64,000 nucleotides of DNA from Carnobacterium_A sp047553015 (GTDB lineage: Bacteria > Bacillota > Bacilli > Lactobacillales > Carnobacteriaceae), in assembly GCF_047553015.1 (NCBI RefSeq), contig NZ_CP180212.1, positions 682,001 to 746,000 of the forward strand, in the 5' to 3' direction. Shown here piece by piece: positions 17,264-25,398 of the stretch. The notes beneath the pieces are model-generated. The model was not told where the DNA came from and did no database searches. It was given only the letters and a program-made list of their open reading frames with translations. Each line of letters begins with the position of its first letter. Position 1 is the first letter of the stretch. The position numbers and the translations under genes are program-made.

Positions 17264-17974
17264 ATGAGAATTGCAATACTAGCTGCAATGGCTGAAGAAG
17301 TAAGACCGTTTAGAGAAAAGTTGAAAAATAAAAAAACAATAACAGTTGCTAATGCAGTATTTGAACAAGGTTCATTGAATGGGCATGATGTTGTGTTAGT
17401 TCAGTCTAGAATTGGAAAAGCCAATGCTGCAATGTCTACTGCTATTTTAGTCGAACGTTTTGCACCTGATTTCATTTTAAATACGGGTTCAGCTGGAGGC
17501 ATGGATTGCTCTCTATCAATTGGGGATATTATTGTCTCAACGGAATCTGTTTTTAGTGATGTTGATGCAACGATATTTGATTATGCCTTAGGGCAAGTTC
17601 CAGAAATGCCAGCTAGCTATCACGTAGAGAAAAAATATAGTAACCTTGCTCTCAGTGTCTTCACTGAGATAGATACAAATTCAAATATAGTAGAGGGTTT
17701 AATTCTTACAGCAGATTCTTTTATGAACGATAAAGAAAGAGTAGAAAAAATCAAAAAACAATTCCCCAAAGCTAAAGCTGCAGAAATGGAAGGAGCTGCT
17801 ATCCACCAAACTGCTTACCACTATGGTATTCCATTCATTAATATCAGGATTTTATCTGATATAGCTGGTGAAAATGCTGGTGAGAATTTCGAGAAAAATA
17901 TAGACTTTGTACCAGAATTAGTGATGCTTTTTGTTGAAAAATTTATTGATCAGTTAGTTGAATTAAAAAAATAA
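17264..17974 (+). CDS. mtnN: 5'-methylthioadenosine/S-adenosylhomocysteine nucleosidase
   Basis: A 236-aa cytoplasmic enzyme cleaving MTA and SAH, part of the activated methyl cycle and the route to S-ribosylhomocysteine/AI-2. The N-terminus ILAAMAEEVRPF holds the catalytic-acid region. NTGSAGGMDCSLSIGDI forms the purine/ribose site. AAEMEGAAIHQTAY and ILSDIAGENA contain the conserved Glu and catalytic Asp. Length is typical. AAAGGAGAG precedes the ATG. No luxS is in this window. Confidence 0.95.
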   Translation: MRIAILAAMAEEVRPFREKLKNKKTITVANAVFEQGSLNGHDVVLVQSRIGKANAAMSTAILVERFAPDFILNTGSAGGMDCSLSIGDIIVSTESVFSDVDATIFDYALGQVPEMPASYHVEKKYSNLALSVFTEIDTNSNIVEGLILTADSFMNDKERVEKIKKQFPKAKAAEMEGAAIHQTAYHYGIPFINIRILSDIAGENAGENFEKNIDFVPELVMLFVEKFIDQLVELKK

Positions 17975-18021
17975 CGTAGAACACTTTCTTTTAACGTGAA
18001 AGTGGCTCTCGTTAGTTTTTT
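17972..18021 (+). terminator. Terminator of mtnN
   Basis: Inner stem CACTTTC/GAAAGTG and outer stem TAACG/CGTTA separated by a symmetric five-base internal loop, then GTTTTTT. It begins at the mtnN stop codon. Confidence 0.65.
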
Positions 18022-18032
18022 ATTAGCAACAG

Positions 18033-18467
18033 TTAAACTAGAGTTTTAACCATGTCATGGTGAGGCATGCCAGCATCAATATACCCTTCACTATCAATCA
18101 AATAACCTAAAGAAGAATAAAATCCAATAGCTTGGTCTTGAGCGCCTAAAACTAAAGAAGTTCGATTGTGTTCAATTGCAAATCGTTCTATCTCAAGCAT
18201 GATTTTCTTTCCAATTTGTCTATCACGATACTCTTTTAAAACAGCAACACGTTGTACCTTATACGTGTGTTGGTTTGTTGGTAAAAGTCTGGCTGTGACA
18301 ACAGGAATAGCGTCTAAGTATCCAACTACGTAAGTGGTTAAATCTTCAAATTCGTCTACTTCCATTTCCTTAGGGACTTGTTGTTCCTCTACAAAAACGT
18401 TGTTTCGGATAGATAATGAGTCTTTATAAATAGAAGAATCTAAATTAGTTGACCAAGAATAATTCAT
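18033..18467 (-). CDS. GNAT family N-acetyltransferase
   Basis: A 144-aa single-domain GNAT of the YjcF/ElaA-like type. The strand IRNNVFVEEQQVPKEMEVDEFED is typical of that subgroup. The acetyl-CoA loop is RVAVLKEYRDRQIGKKIM (R-x-x-Q-I-G-K). GAQDQAIGFYSSLGY forms the C-terminal motif. The substrate is unknown. It is monocistronic, on the reverse strand between mtnN and the M42 peptidase, with AGGGTT upstream of its ATG. Confidence 0.85.
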   Translation of the reverse strand: MNYSWSTNLDSSIYKDSLSIRNNVFVEEQQVPKEMEVDEFEDLTTYVVGYLDAIPVVTARLLPTNQHTYKVQRVAVLKEYRDRQIGKKIMLEIERFAIEHNRTSLVLGAQDQAIGFYSSLGYLIDSEGYIDAGMPHHDMVKTLV

Positions 18468-18623
18468 ACGTTAACCCTCTTTCTGCCTTATTGTGGTTTT
18501 AAGAGTACCATATAAGGTAGGATGTTTCTATAAGAATAATGAGTAGACTGTATTCCACTATTTTCATACAGTTAGTAAACTTTAATAAAAAAGCAATTAT
18601 AGTAATTATATGGAGGTTAAAAA

Positions 18624-19667
18624 ATGGCTAATCAAACAATAGAGTGGATAAAGTATTTAACCAATATCCCTTCTCCAACAGGCAATACAAGTAAAATTGT
18701 AAAAGAAATAAAGAAAATTATTTCAGCGCTGGGGTATGAAATTCGTGAGAACAATAAAGGTAGCTTAATTGTAACAGTTGATGGAGCAGATAGTAGAAAA
18801 CAACGATTTGTTACTGCACATGTGGACACACTTGGAGCGATGGTACGTATTATAAAGCCAGATGGCCGATTAAAAATGGATTTAATTGGAGGATTTCGCT
18901 ACAATGCGATAGAAGGTGAGTACTGCACTATCCACACGTCAAAAGGAAAAACGTACACAGGTACTATTCTTTTGCACCAAACAAGTGTACATGTCTACAA
19001 AGAAGCTGGTACAGCTGAAAGAAATCAAGAGAATATGGAGATTCGTATTGATGAAAAAACTCAAAATAAAGAAGAAACAATGCAATTGGGAATAGAAGTA
19101 GGAGATTTTGTTAGTTTTGATCCTCGCACAGAAGTAACCGAAAGTGGATTTATAAAATCTCGTCATCTTGATGACAAAGTAAGTGTCGCTATATTGATAA
19201 CTTTTTTAGAAAAAATAAAAAGAGATAAAATTAAATTACCTTATACTACTCAGTTTTTTATTTCTAATAATGAAGAAATTGGTTATGGTGGAAACTCAAA
19301 TATATCTGAAAAAGTAGTAGACTATTTAGCGGTAGATATGGGTGCAATAGGTGATGACCAACAAACAGATGAGTATTCTGTTTCTATTTGCGTAAAAGAT
19401 AGCAGTGGGCCTTACCATTATTTGCTAAGAAAACAATTAACCAACCTTTGCATTGAAAATTCTATTCCTTATCGATTAGATATTTACCCTTTTTATGGCA
19501 GTGATGCTTCAGCAGCAATGAAAGCAGGAGCAGATGTTCGCCACGCATTAATTGGTGCAGGAATTGATGCCAGTCATGCTTACGAGAGAACTCATTTATC
19601 GTCAATAGAAGCAACCGAAAAATTAATAGAGAGCTATTTACTTAGCTCTATGATGGATGAATCATAA
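18624..19667 (+). CDS. M42 family metallopeptidase (aminopeptidase)
   Basis: A 347-aa dinuclear metal aminopeptidase. Metal-binding motifs follow the family order: TAHVDTLG (His/Asp), HLDDKVS (bridging Asp), NNEEIGYGG (catalytic Glu pair), AVDMGAIG and a C-terminal ASHAYERTH. The N-terminus WIKYLTNIPSPTGNT is characteristic. This family includes PepA-type glutamyl aminopeptidases and YsdC/FrvX-like enzymes; the specificity is not readable here. A good GGAGG lies before the ATG. The next gene starts 16 bases after the stop, so the two may be co-transcribed. Confidence 0.9.
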   Translation: MANQTIEWIKYLTNIPSPTGNTSKIVKEIKKIISALGYEIRENNKGSLIVTVDGADSRKQRFVTAHVDTLGAMVRIIKPDGRLKMDLIGGFRYNAIEGEYCTIHTSKGKTYTGTILLHQTSVHVYKEAGTAERNQENMEIRIDEKTQNKEETMQLGIEVGDFVSFDPRTEVTESGFIKSRHLDDKVSVAILITFLEKIKRDKIKLPYTTQFFISNNEEIGYGGNSNISEKVVDYLAVDMGAIGDDQQTDEYSVSICVKDSSGPYHYLLRKQLTNLCIENSIPYRLDIYPFYGSDASAAMKAGADVRHALIGAGIDASHAYERTHLSSIEATEKLIESYLLSSMMDES

Positions 19668-19683
19668 AATAGGAGATGAAAAA

Positions 19684-20799
19684 ATGGAACTCTTCAAGAA
19701 ATCAAAATTGATGTTTTGGTCTATCTGGTTACTAGTTATAGCTACTTTGATCTTTATGTCTACAAAAATTGACTTTATATTTCAACCCATTACAACATTT
19801 GTTTCAACATTGTTTACGCCGATATTAGTAGCTGGATTTTTATACTATCTCTTGAATCCAATTGTTAATATAATGGAGAAAACTAATATAAAACGTAAAT
19901 ATAGTATCCTAATTATTTTACTTCTATTCATAGGAATTCTAGTGGTTTTAATTGTTTCAGTTTTACCTGTGTTAGTGAGCCAAATAGGAGAATTTATTGC
20001 TAATATTCCTGATTTGATAAAAGCACTAGAAGCTTACTCTAGGGAAATTATTAGACAACCATGGTTAAAAGATTTCAATATAGAAAAATCGATGAATGAA
20101 TTAGATTTATCTATTGGCAATGTTGCTAATATTGTTTTTTCAGGTATCACAAATAGTGTAGGTTCAATATTTGGAGCAGTTGCGAATACAACAATCGTTA
20201 TTTTTACAGCTCCTATTATTTTATTTTATATGTTCAAAGACGGTCAACAATTTAGACCAGCAGTAGCAAAGTTTTTTCCAAAAGAATTTAGAGGACAGTT
20301 GATTGAGTTACTTGGACAAATGAATAAAACTATTGCTTCTTATATTAGTGGTCAATCATTAGTGTGTTTGATGGTCGGAATCTTTACATTCATTGGTTAT
20401 ATGATTACGGGTATGCCTTATGCATTATTATTGGGAATTATAGCAGGCGTTACAAATATCATTCCTTATGTTGGACCATATATAGGCGCAGCTCCTGCAG
20501 TTATTATTGGGCTTACCATTTCTCCAACAAAAGCGATCTTAGTAGCATTAGTAGTCTTAGTTGTTCAACAGATAGATGGGAACTTTATTTCTCCGAACGT
20601 TATCGGGAAAACGTTAGATATCCATCCATTAACGATTATTGTGATTTTACTTGTTGCAGGTAATTTAGCAGGGCTACTAGGGATGATTTTGGGTGTCCCA
20701 TTTTATGCAGTAGTAAAAACAATAGTGGTTTATCTACACGATATGATAAATATAAAAAAACGACACCAAAATTTGCAGCTTGAAGAAGCTGAAAAGTAA
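19684..20799 (+). CDS. AI-2E family transporter (PerM/YdbI-like permease)
   Basis: A 371-aa polytopic membrane protein with about eight hydrophobic segments. Conserved family motifs are the long amphipathic region after the third helix (IGEFIANIPDLIKALE), SYISGQSLVCLMVG, GVTNIIPYVGPYIGAAPAVIIG and VVQQIDGNFISPNVIGK. The family name comes from the E. coli protein TqsA. Most members are not proven AI-2 exporters, and some act as Na+/H+ antiporters. The start is ATG 19684, after AGGAGATG; an upstream in-frame ATG at 19657 overlaps the previous gene and is less likely. Confidence 0.88.
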   Translation: MELFKKSKLMFWSIWLLVIATLIFMSTKIDFIFQPITTFVSTLFTPILVAGFLYYLLNPIVNIMEKTNIKRKYSILIILLLFIGILVVLIVSVLPVLVSQIGEFIANIPDLIKALEAYSREIIRQPWLKDFNIEKSMNELDLSIGNVANIVFSGITNSVGSIFGAVANTTIVIFTAPIILFYMFKDGQQFRPAVAKFFPKEFRGQLIELLGQMNKTIASYISGQSLVCLMVGIFTFIGYMITGMPYALLLGIIAGVTNIIPYVGPYIGAAPAVIIGLTISPTKAILVALVVLVVQQIDGNFISPNVIGKTLDIHPLTIIVILLVAGNLAGLLGMILGVPFYAVVKTIVVYLHDMINIKKRHQNLQLEEAEK

Positions 20800-20840
20800 T
20801 ACAGTTTAAATGGAAAAAAAATAGCGTATTTAGCAATTTA

Positions 20841-20892
20841 AAATAAGCATTTTAGAAGTAGTTTTTTCTACTTTCTAGAGGCTTATTTTTTT
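20841..20892 (+). terminator. Terminator of the M42/AI-2E pair
   Basis: A nested stem: AAATAAGC with GCTTATTT and TAGAAGTAG with CTACTTTCTA, loop of T residues, T7 tail. Confidence 0.75.
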
Positions 20893-20974
20893 AAAAAGAA
20901 ACTAGATTTTATCGTATAAAAAAGATAAGTTTAAGTGAAATGAATCTTTATGTTTTCTTTTCTTTTATTATTGT

Positions 20975-20986
20975 GATATAGTAAAC
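20975..20986 (+). promoter_or_regulatory. Extended -10 of the nox promoter (putative)
   Basis: GTGATATAGT is a TG-n extended -10 element about 90 bases before nox. No good -35 is seen. The adjoining TTGTGA matches one half of a Rex operator, but its second half is missing, so Rex control is not supported by sequence. Confidence 0.35.
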
Positions 20987-21075
20987 GAGTGTTTAGTGAA
21001 TAATAATACCAACTAAATGGTGCCAATTTTATTAAACGAATCCAATAAAAAGTTAATAATAGGAGGAATTACAAC

Positions 21076-22434
21076 ATGAAAGTAATCGTAATTGGCTGTA
21101 CTCATGCAGGAACGTCCGCGGTAAAAACAATTTTAAATGATAACCCTTCAGTAGAGGTAGCAGTTTTCGAACGAAATGACAACATTTCTTTTTTATCTTG
21201 TGGAATAGCATTGTACGTAGGTGGTGTAGTAAAGGATCCTGCAGGACTATTTTACTCAAATCCTGAAGAACTAGCATCTATGGGTGCAACAGTTAAAATG
21301 GAACACAATGTTAAAGAGATTGATACAGTTGCTAAAAAAGTAATTGTTGAGAATATTTTAACTGGTGAAGTATTTGAAGAGTCATATGATAAATTAGTTA
21401 ATACGACAGGTTCTTGGCCAATTATTCCACCAATCCCAGGTATTGATCATAAAAATATCCTATTGTGTAAAAATTATAACCAAGCAAATGAATTAATTGC
21501 TAAATCAAAAGATGCTAAAAAAATCACAATCGTTGGTGGTGGTTATATTGGTATTGAATTAGTTGAAGCTTTTGCTGAGTCTGGTAAAGAAGTAACATTA
21601 ATTGATGGTTTAGACCGTATTTTAAATAAATATCTTGATAAAGAATTTACAGATGTACTAGAATCAGACTTACAAGAGCGTGGAATTAAATTAGCATTGA
21701 ATCAATCAGTTAATGGATTTAACGCTAACGAAGCTGGTGAAGTTGTTTCTGTTATGACGGCACAAGGTGAATATGAAGCAGATTTAGTCGTTATGTGTGT
21801 AGGATTCCGTCCTAATAACGATTTATTAAAAGGTCAAGTTGATATGTTACCAAATGGAGCAATCATTGTGGATGATTACATGAGAACAAGCAATCCTGAT
21901 ATTTATGCTGCAGGAGATAGCTGTGCAGTAAACTACAATCCTAATGGTGGACATGCTTATATTCCTTTAGCTACAAATGCTGTCCGTATGGGTACATTAG
22001 TAGGTAAAAATATAATAGAGCCTAAGGTAAGATATAGAGGGACTCAATCAACATCAGGTTTGTATTTGTTCGGTTTTAATATTGGCTCAACAGGTGTGAC
22101 AACAAGTGGTGCGCCGCACTTTGGTTTAGATGTCCGCTCTGTTTTAGTTAAAGATAATTATCGTCCAGAATTCATGCCAACAACTGAAGAAGTATTAATG
22201 CAACTAGTTTATGAAGTAGGTACAAATCGCATTGTGGGTGGACAATTGATGTCGAAATATGACGTTACACAATCTGCTAATACTCTTTCTTTAGCTATTC
22301 AAAACAAAATGACTATTGAAGATTTAGCATATGTTGATTTCTTCTTCCAACCTCACTTTGATCGTCCTTGGAACTACTTGAATATTTTAGCTCAAGCAGC
22401 AGTCGAACAAGAAAGAAAATTAGCTGCAAAATAA
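21076..22434 (+). CDS. nox: Water-forming NADH oxidase
   Basis: A 452-aa FAD enzyme reducing O2 to water with NADH, regenerating NAD+ in aerobically growing lactic acid bacteria. The N-terminus MKVIVIGCTHAGTSAV is the FAD-binding motif of Nox. The redox-active Cys42 sits in FLSCGIALYVGG. The NADH Rossmann motif is IVGGGYIGIELVEAF (about residue 152 on), and FAD-binding AAGDSCAVNY follows. The close overall resemblance to enterococcal Nox argues against the related CoA-disulfide reductases and NADH peroxidase. Strong AGGAGG; single-gene unit with its own terminator. Confidence 0.95.
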   Translation: MKVIVIGCTHAGTSAVKTILNDNPSVEVAVFERNDNISFLSCGIALYVGGVVKDPAGLFYSNPEELASMGATVKMEHNVKEIDTVAKKVIVENILTGEVFEESYDKLVNTTGSWPIIPPIPGIDHKNILLCKNYNQANELIAKSKDAKKITIVGGGYIGIELVEAFAESGKEVTLIDGLDRILNKYLDKEFTDVLESDLQERGIKLALNQSVNGFNANEAGEVVSVMTAQGEYEADLVVMCVGFRPNNDLLKGQVDMLPNGAIIVDDYMRTSNPDIYAAGDSCAVNYNPNGGHAYIPLATNAVRMGTLVGKNIIEPKVRYRGTQSTSGLYLFGFNIGSTGVTTSGAPHFGLDVRSVLVKDNYRPEFMPTTEEVLMQLVYEVGTNRIVGGQLMSKYDVTQSANTLSLAIQNKMTIEDLAYVDFFFQPHFDRPWNYLNILAQAAVEQERKLAAK

Positions 22435-22459
22435 TTTAGAAGATACTTTGAGTATCTCA

Positions 22460-22500
22460 AAGGGGGAGAGGGCGGTTGTCCTTTCTTCCTTTTTTATTTT
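22460..22500 (+). terminator. Terminator of nox
   Basis: AAGGGGGAGAGG pairs with CCTTTCTTCCTT (three G-U pairs), then a T6 run. A smaller hairpin (GATACT/AGTATC) lies just upstream. Confidence 0.7.
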
Positions 22501-22554
22501 TGTTAAATAATAAGAAAGAAAAGAGTTAGTAGTTTTTAAAGGGATGTGAAGAGA

Positions 22555-23109
22555 ATGAAAAAAAATAAAAAGATAGTTTCTGCTTTAATAGCTTTGCTCA
22601 TTGCTTTGACTGGGGGGTATGTTGTATCAGATTCTTCAACAAACTCATCAATAGGAGTAGAAGAACAAAAAGTAACGATAGAGCTAGAAAGAGTAATCGA
22701 TGGTGATACAATTGTGTACAATGAAAATGGTGAAAGTAAAAAAATGCGTTTGCTTTTAATAGATACTCCTGAAAGTACGACAGCTAAAACTGGTACAATT
22801 CAGCCGTTTGGTAAAGAGTCAAAAGAATTTTTAACAGATTATTTAGTAGGAAAAAACTTATCGTTAGAATATGAAAAAACTAAAGAACAAGAAGATCAGT
22901 ACGGGCGAGTATTAGCTTACTTATTTGCTGATGGAGAATTCGTTCAAAAAAAATTAGTGCGCGAAGGACTGGCGAGAGTGGGCTATGAAAAAGGACAAGA
23001 AATTTATCTTGATGATTTAAAAGAGGCAGAGCAAGCGGCTATGTTAGAAAAAAAGAATATTTGGTCGATAAAGGATTACGTAGGAAAATATGGTTTTAAT
23101 AATAAATAA
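22555..23109 (+). CDS. Secreted or membrane-anchored thermonuclease-family nuclease
   Basis: A 184-aa protein of the staphylococcal nuclease family. A basic N-terminus and hydrophobic stretch (about residues 7-26) suggest export. There is no lipobox cysteine, so it may be released or left as a membrane anchor. The catalytic core is visible: RVIDGDTIVY (calcium-binding Asp pair), MRLLLIDTPES (catalytic Arg), YGRVLAYLF (second catalytic Arg), LVREGLARVGY. ATG 22555 is favoured over the GTG at 22546, which sits too close to AAAGGG. Possible roles are nucleotide scavenging or DNA turnover at the cell surface. Confidence 0.87.
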   Translation: MKKNKKIVSALIALLIALTGGYVVSDSSTNSSIGVEEQKVTIELERVIDGDTIVYNENGESKKMRLLLIDTPESTTAKTGTIQPFGKESKEFLTDYLVGKNLSLEYEKTKEQEDQYGRVLAYLFADGEFVQKKLVREGLARVGYEKGQEIYLDDLKEAEQAAMLEKKNIWSIKDYVGKYGFNNK

Positions 23110-23254
23110 AAAAATCTTAGTGAGTGTGCTATAATTATTTAGATTATAGTTAAAAAAGAGTGCAATAGAAAAGGGTGTTGACATGTAGATGCATGCCATT
23201 AAGTAAAACCACTAAAAAAACTATTAAATAATGATTTAAATGAGGGATGCTAAA

Positions 23255-24838
23255 ATGGAACAAAAGTTAAAAGACGAAGTAGAATCAAGAAAAACATTTG
23301 CGATTATTTCCCATCCAGATGCTGGGAAAACTACAATTACTGAACAACTTTTATTATTTGGTGGAGCAATTCGCCAAGCAGGGACAGTCAAGGGTAAAAA
23401 AACAGGGAAATTTGCTACTTCTGACTGGATGGAAATAGAAAAACAACGTGGGATTTCTGTTACTAGTTCAGTGATGCAGTTCGAATATCAAGGAAAAAAA
23501 ATCAATATTCTTGATACACCTGGGCACGAGGATTTTTCAGAAGATACTTATAGAACCTTAATGGCTGTTGATAGTGCAGTGATGGTCATTGATAGCGGAA
23601 AAGGAATTGAGCCCCAAACTAAGAAACTTTTTCAAGTTTGTCGTATGCGCGGTATTCCAATTTTTACGTTTATTAACAAACTTGATCGTGACGGCAAGGA
23701 ACCATTAGAATTACTAGAAGAATTAGAAGAAGTTTTGGAAATTGATTCTTACCCCATGAATTGGCCTATTGGAATGGGCAGAGGTTTGCTAGGATTATAT
23801 GATAACTATAATAAACGAATCGAAATTCATCATCCTGATATAAATGGAATAAACGGAGAAAAAATTGTTGAGTTAAATGCAGAAGGTAAAATAGAAGGAG
23901 ACCATCCTATAAAAAAATCTTCTTTATATGATCAAGCCTTGGATGATATTGAATTATTAAACGAAGCTGGGAACGATTTTTCTGAGGAGAAAATTATAAA
24001 TGGAGAATTAACACCCGTATTTTTTGGTTCTGCATTAACTAATTTTGGCGTTCAAACATTTTTAGATACGTTCTTGAATTTTGCACCTAGTCCATCGTCT
24101 CATAAAGATGTAGCAGGGAATAAAGTACCAGCAACAAATGATGAATTTTCAGGTTTCATTTTTAAGATACAAGCGAATATGAATCCCGCTCATCGAGATC
24201 GTATAGCTTTTATCCGCATTTGTTCAGGTGAGTTTGAGCGAGGAATGGACGTAACTCTTGCCAGAACAAAAAAGAAAATAAAACTATCTAACTCCACTCA
24301 GTTTATGGCTGAGAGTAGAGAAGTGGTTCAAAGAGCAGTTGCTGGAGATATTATTGGTTTATATGATACAGGTAACTTTCAAATTGGAGACACTATTTTT
24401 GAAGGTAAGAAAAGTGTTGAATTTGAAAAGTTACCGCAGTTTACACCTGAAATCTTTATGAAAGTTTCTGCTAAAAATGTTATGAAACAGAAATCATTCC
24501 ATAAAGGTGTTCAACAACTAGTACAAGAAGGTGCCATCCAATTGTATAAAACGTTCCATACAGAAGATTATATTCTAGGAGCAGTAGGACAGCTACAATT
24601 CGAAGTCTTTCAGTACAGAATGCTTCATGAATACAAATCAGAAGTGATTATGACTCCAATGGGGAATAAGATAGCACGTTGGATTAAATCGGAACAATTA
24701 GATACAAGTATGTCATCTAGTCGGAATTTACTTGTTCGAGATCGTTTCGATCAACCCCTATTCTTATTTGAAAACCAGTTTGCTATGCATTGGTTTGCAG
24801 ATAAGTACCCAAATGTAGAGTTGACGTCATTACTGTAA
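23255..24838 (+). CDS. prfC: Peptide chain release factor 3
   Basis: A 527-aa translational GTPase that recycles RF1/RF2 after termination. G motifs are SHPDAGKTTITEQ (G1), RGISVTSSVM (G2), DTPGHEDFSED (G3) and INKLDRDG (G4). RF3-specific regions such as FKIQANMNPAHRDRIAF and AVGQLQFEVFQYRM distinguish it from EF-G. The start at 23255 has GAGGGAT upstream; an ATG at 23240 is also in frame. RF3 is common in Lactobacillales but not universal in bacilli. It ends at a long convergent terminator. Confidence 0.95.
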   Translation: MEQKLKDEVESRKTFAIISHPDAGKTTITEQLLLFGGAIRQAGTVKGKKTGKFATSDWMEIEKQRGISVTSSVMQFEYQGKKINILDTPGHEDFSEDTYRTLMAVDSAVMVIDSGKGIEPQTKKLFQVCRMRGIPIFTFINKLDRDGKEPLELLEELEEVLEIDSYPMNWPIGMGRGLLGLYDNYNKRIEIHHPDINGINGEKIVELNAEGKIEGDHPIKKSSLYDQALDDIELLNEAGNDFSEEKIINGELTPVFFGSALTNFGVQTFLDTFLNFAPSPSSHKDVAGNKVPATNDEFSGFIFKIQANMNPAHRDRIAFIRICSGEFERGMDVTLARTKKKIKLSNSTQFMAESREVVQRAVAGDIIGLYDTGNFQIGDTIFEGKKSVEFEKLPQFTPEIFMKVSAKNVMKQKSFHKGVQQLVQEGAIQLYKTFHTEDYILGAVGQLQFEVFQYRMLHEYKSEVIMTPMGNKIARWIKSEQLDTSMSSSRNLLVRDRFDQPLFLFENQFAMHWFADKYPNVELTSLL

Positions 24839-24851
24839 ACGAACTTAACGA

Positions 24852-24915
24852 AAAAATAGTAAAGTTAAAACCTCATACATTTCTCAGTGTGGGGTTTTAG
24901 CTTTACTATTTTTTA
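24852..24915. terminator. Bidirectional terminator between prfC and DUF1827 gene
   Basis: A very long stem (AAAATAGTAAAG..AAAACC with GGTTTT..CTTTACTATTTT), few mismatches, A-run and T-run on either side. Confidence 0.85.
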
Positions 24916-24934
24916 TACAATAATCGAGAAAGCA

Positions 24935-25219
24935 TTATTTGGATTCTACTAATACAGATAACTCAACAATGTTCGGCGCATGTAAAATATCTACTTGATC
25001 AATAGTTGTTTCTAAGATATTATCTACTGCGTATTTTATTTCAGCATTTTTTATGTTGCGATGCTTGTTTAGTAATAAGACATCTTCATGAGTAGGAGCT
25101 CCCGAAAAAATTACAGTTGTCGGACCTAATGTATAAACTTTTATAAAGTTTGCATCAGTACTCCCTAATTGCTCGGTTACTAAATCTATATGGCTATTTG
25201 TAACGTCAATAAGCTTCAT
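24935..25219 (-). CDS. DUF1827 family protein
   Basis: A 94-aa protein. MKLIDVTNSHIDLVTEQLGSTDA, then VKVYTLGPTTVIF-type strands and THEDVLLLNKHRNI, match the DUF1827 family found in enterococci and relatives. Function is unknown. It is monocistronic, with AGAGGTG before the ATG on the reverse strand, and lies downstream of clpE in the same orientation. No membrane segment or catalytic motif is seen. Confidence 0.75.
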   Translation of the reverse strand: MKLIDVTNSHIDLVTEQLGSTDANFIKVYTLGPTTVIFSGAPTHEDVLLLNKHRNIKNAEIKYAVDNILETTIDQVDILHAPNIVELSVLVESK

Positions 25220-25341
25220 TTTTTCACCTCTTTTTTTAGAATCTAGTAGATTAAGACTATTATATAATTAATGAGTAGTAAATTCAAAGTATATTCATTT
25301 AACAAAATAGAGTAAATCATAAAGTGAAAGAGTATGTAAGT

Positions 25342-25377
25342 AAAAGGATGTCTAGATTAACTTCTAGACATCCTCTT
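25342..25377 (-). terminator. Terminator of clpE
   Basis: A perfect 12-bp stem (AGGATGTCTAGA), 6-base loop; on the reverse strand it ends in CCTTTTA. Confidence 0.8.
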
Positions 25378-25398
25378 AAATGACTAAACCATATTCAA

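Noticed and set aside
20364..20663. A 99-codon + strand frame inside the AI-2E transporter gene
   Set aside because: It is a +2 shadow of a well-conserved membrane protein, with composition rich in Tyr, Ser and Cys and no SD of its own.
20968..20990. Rex operator before nox
   Set aside because: Only one half-site (TTGTGA) is present; the facing TCACAA half is missing.
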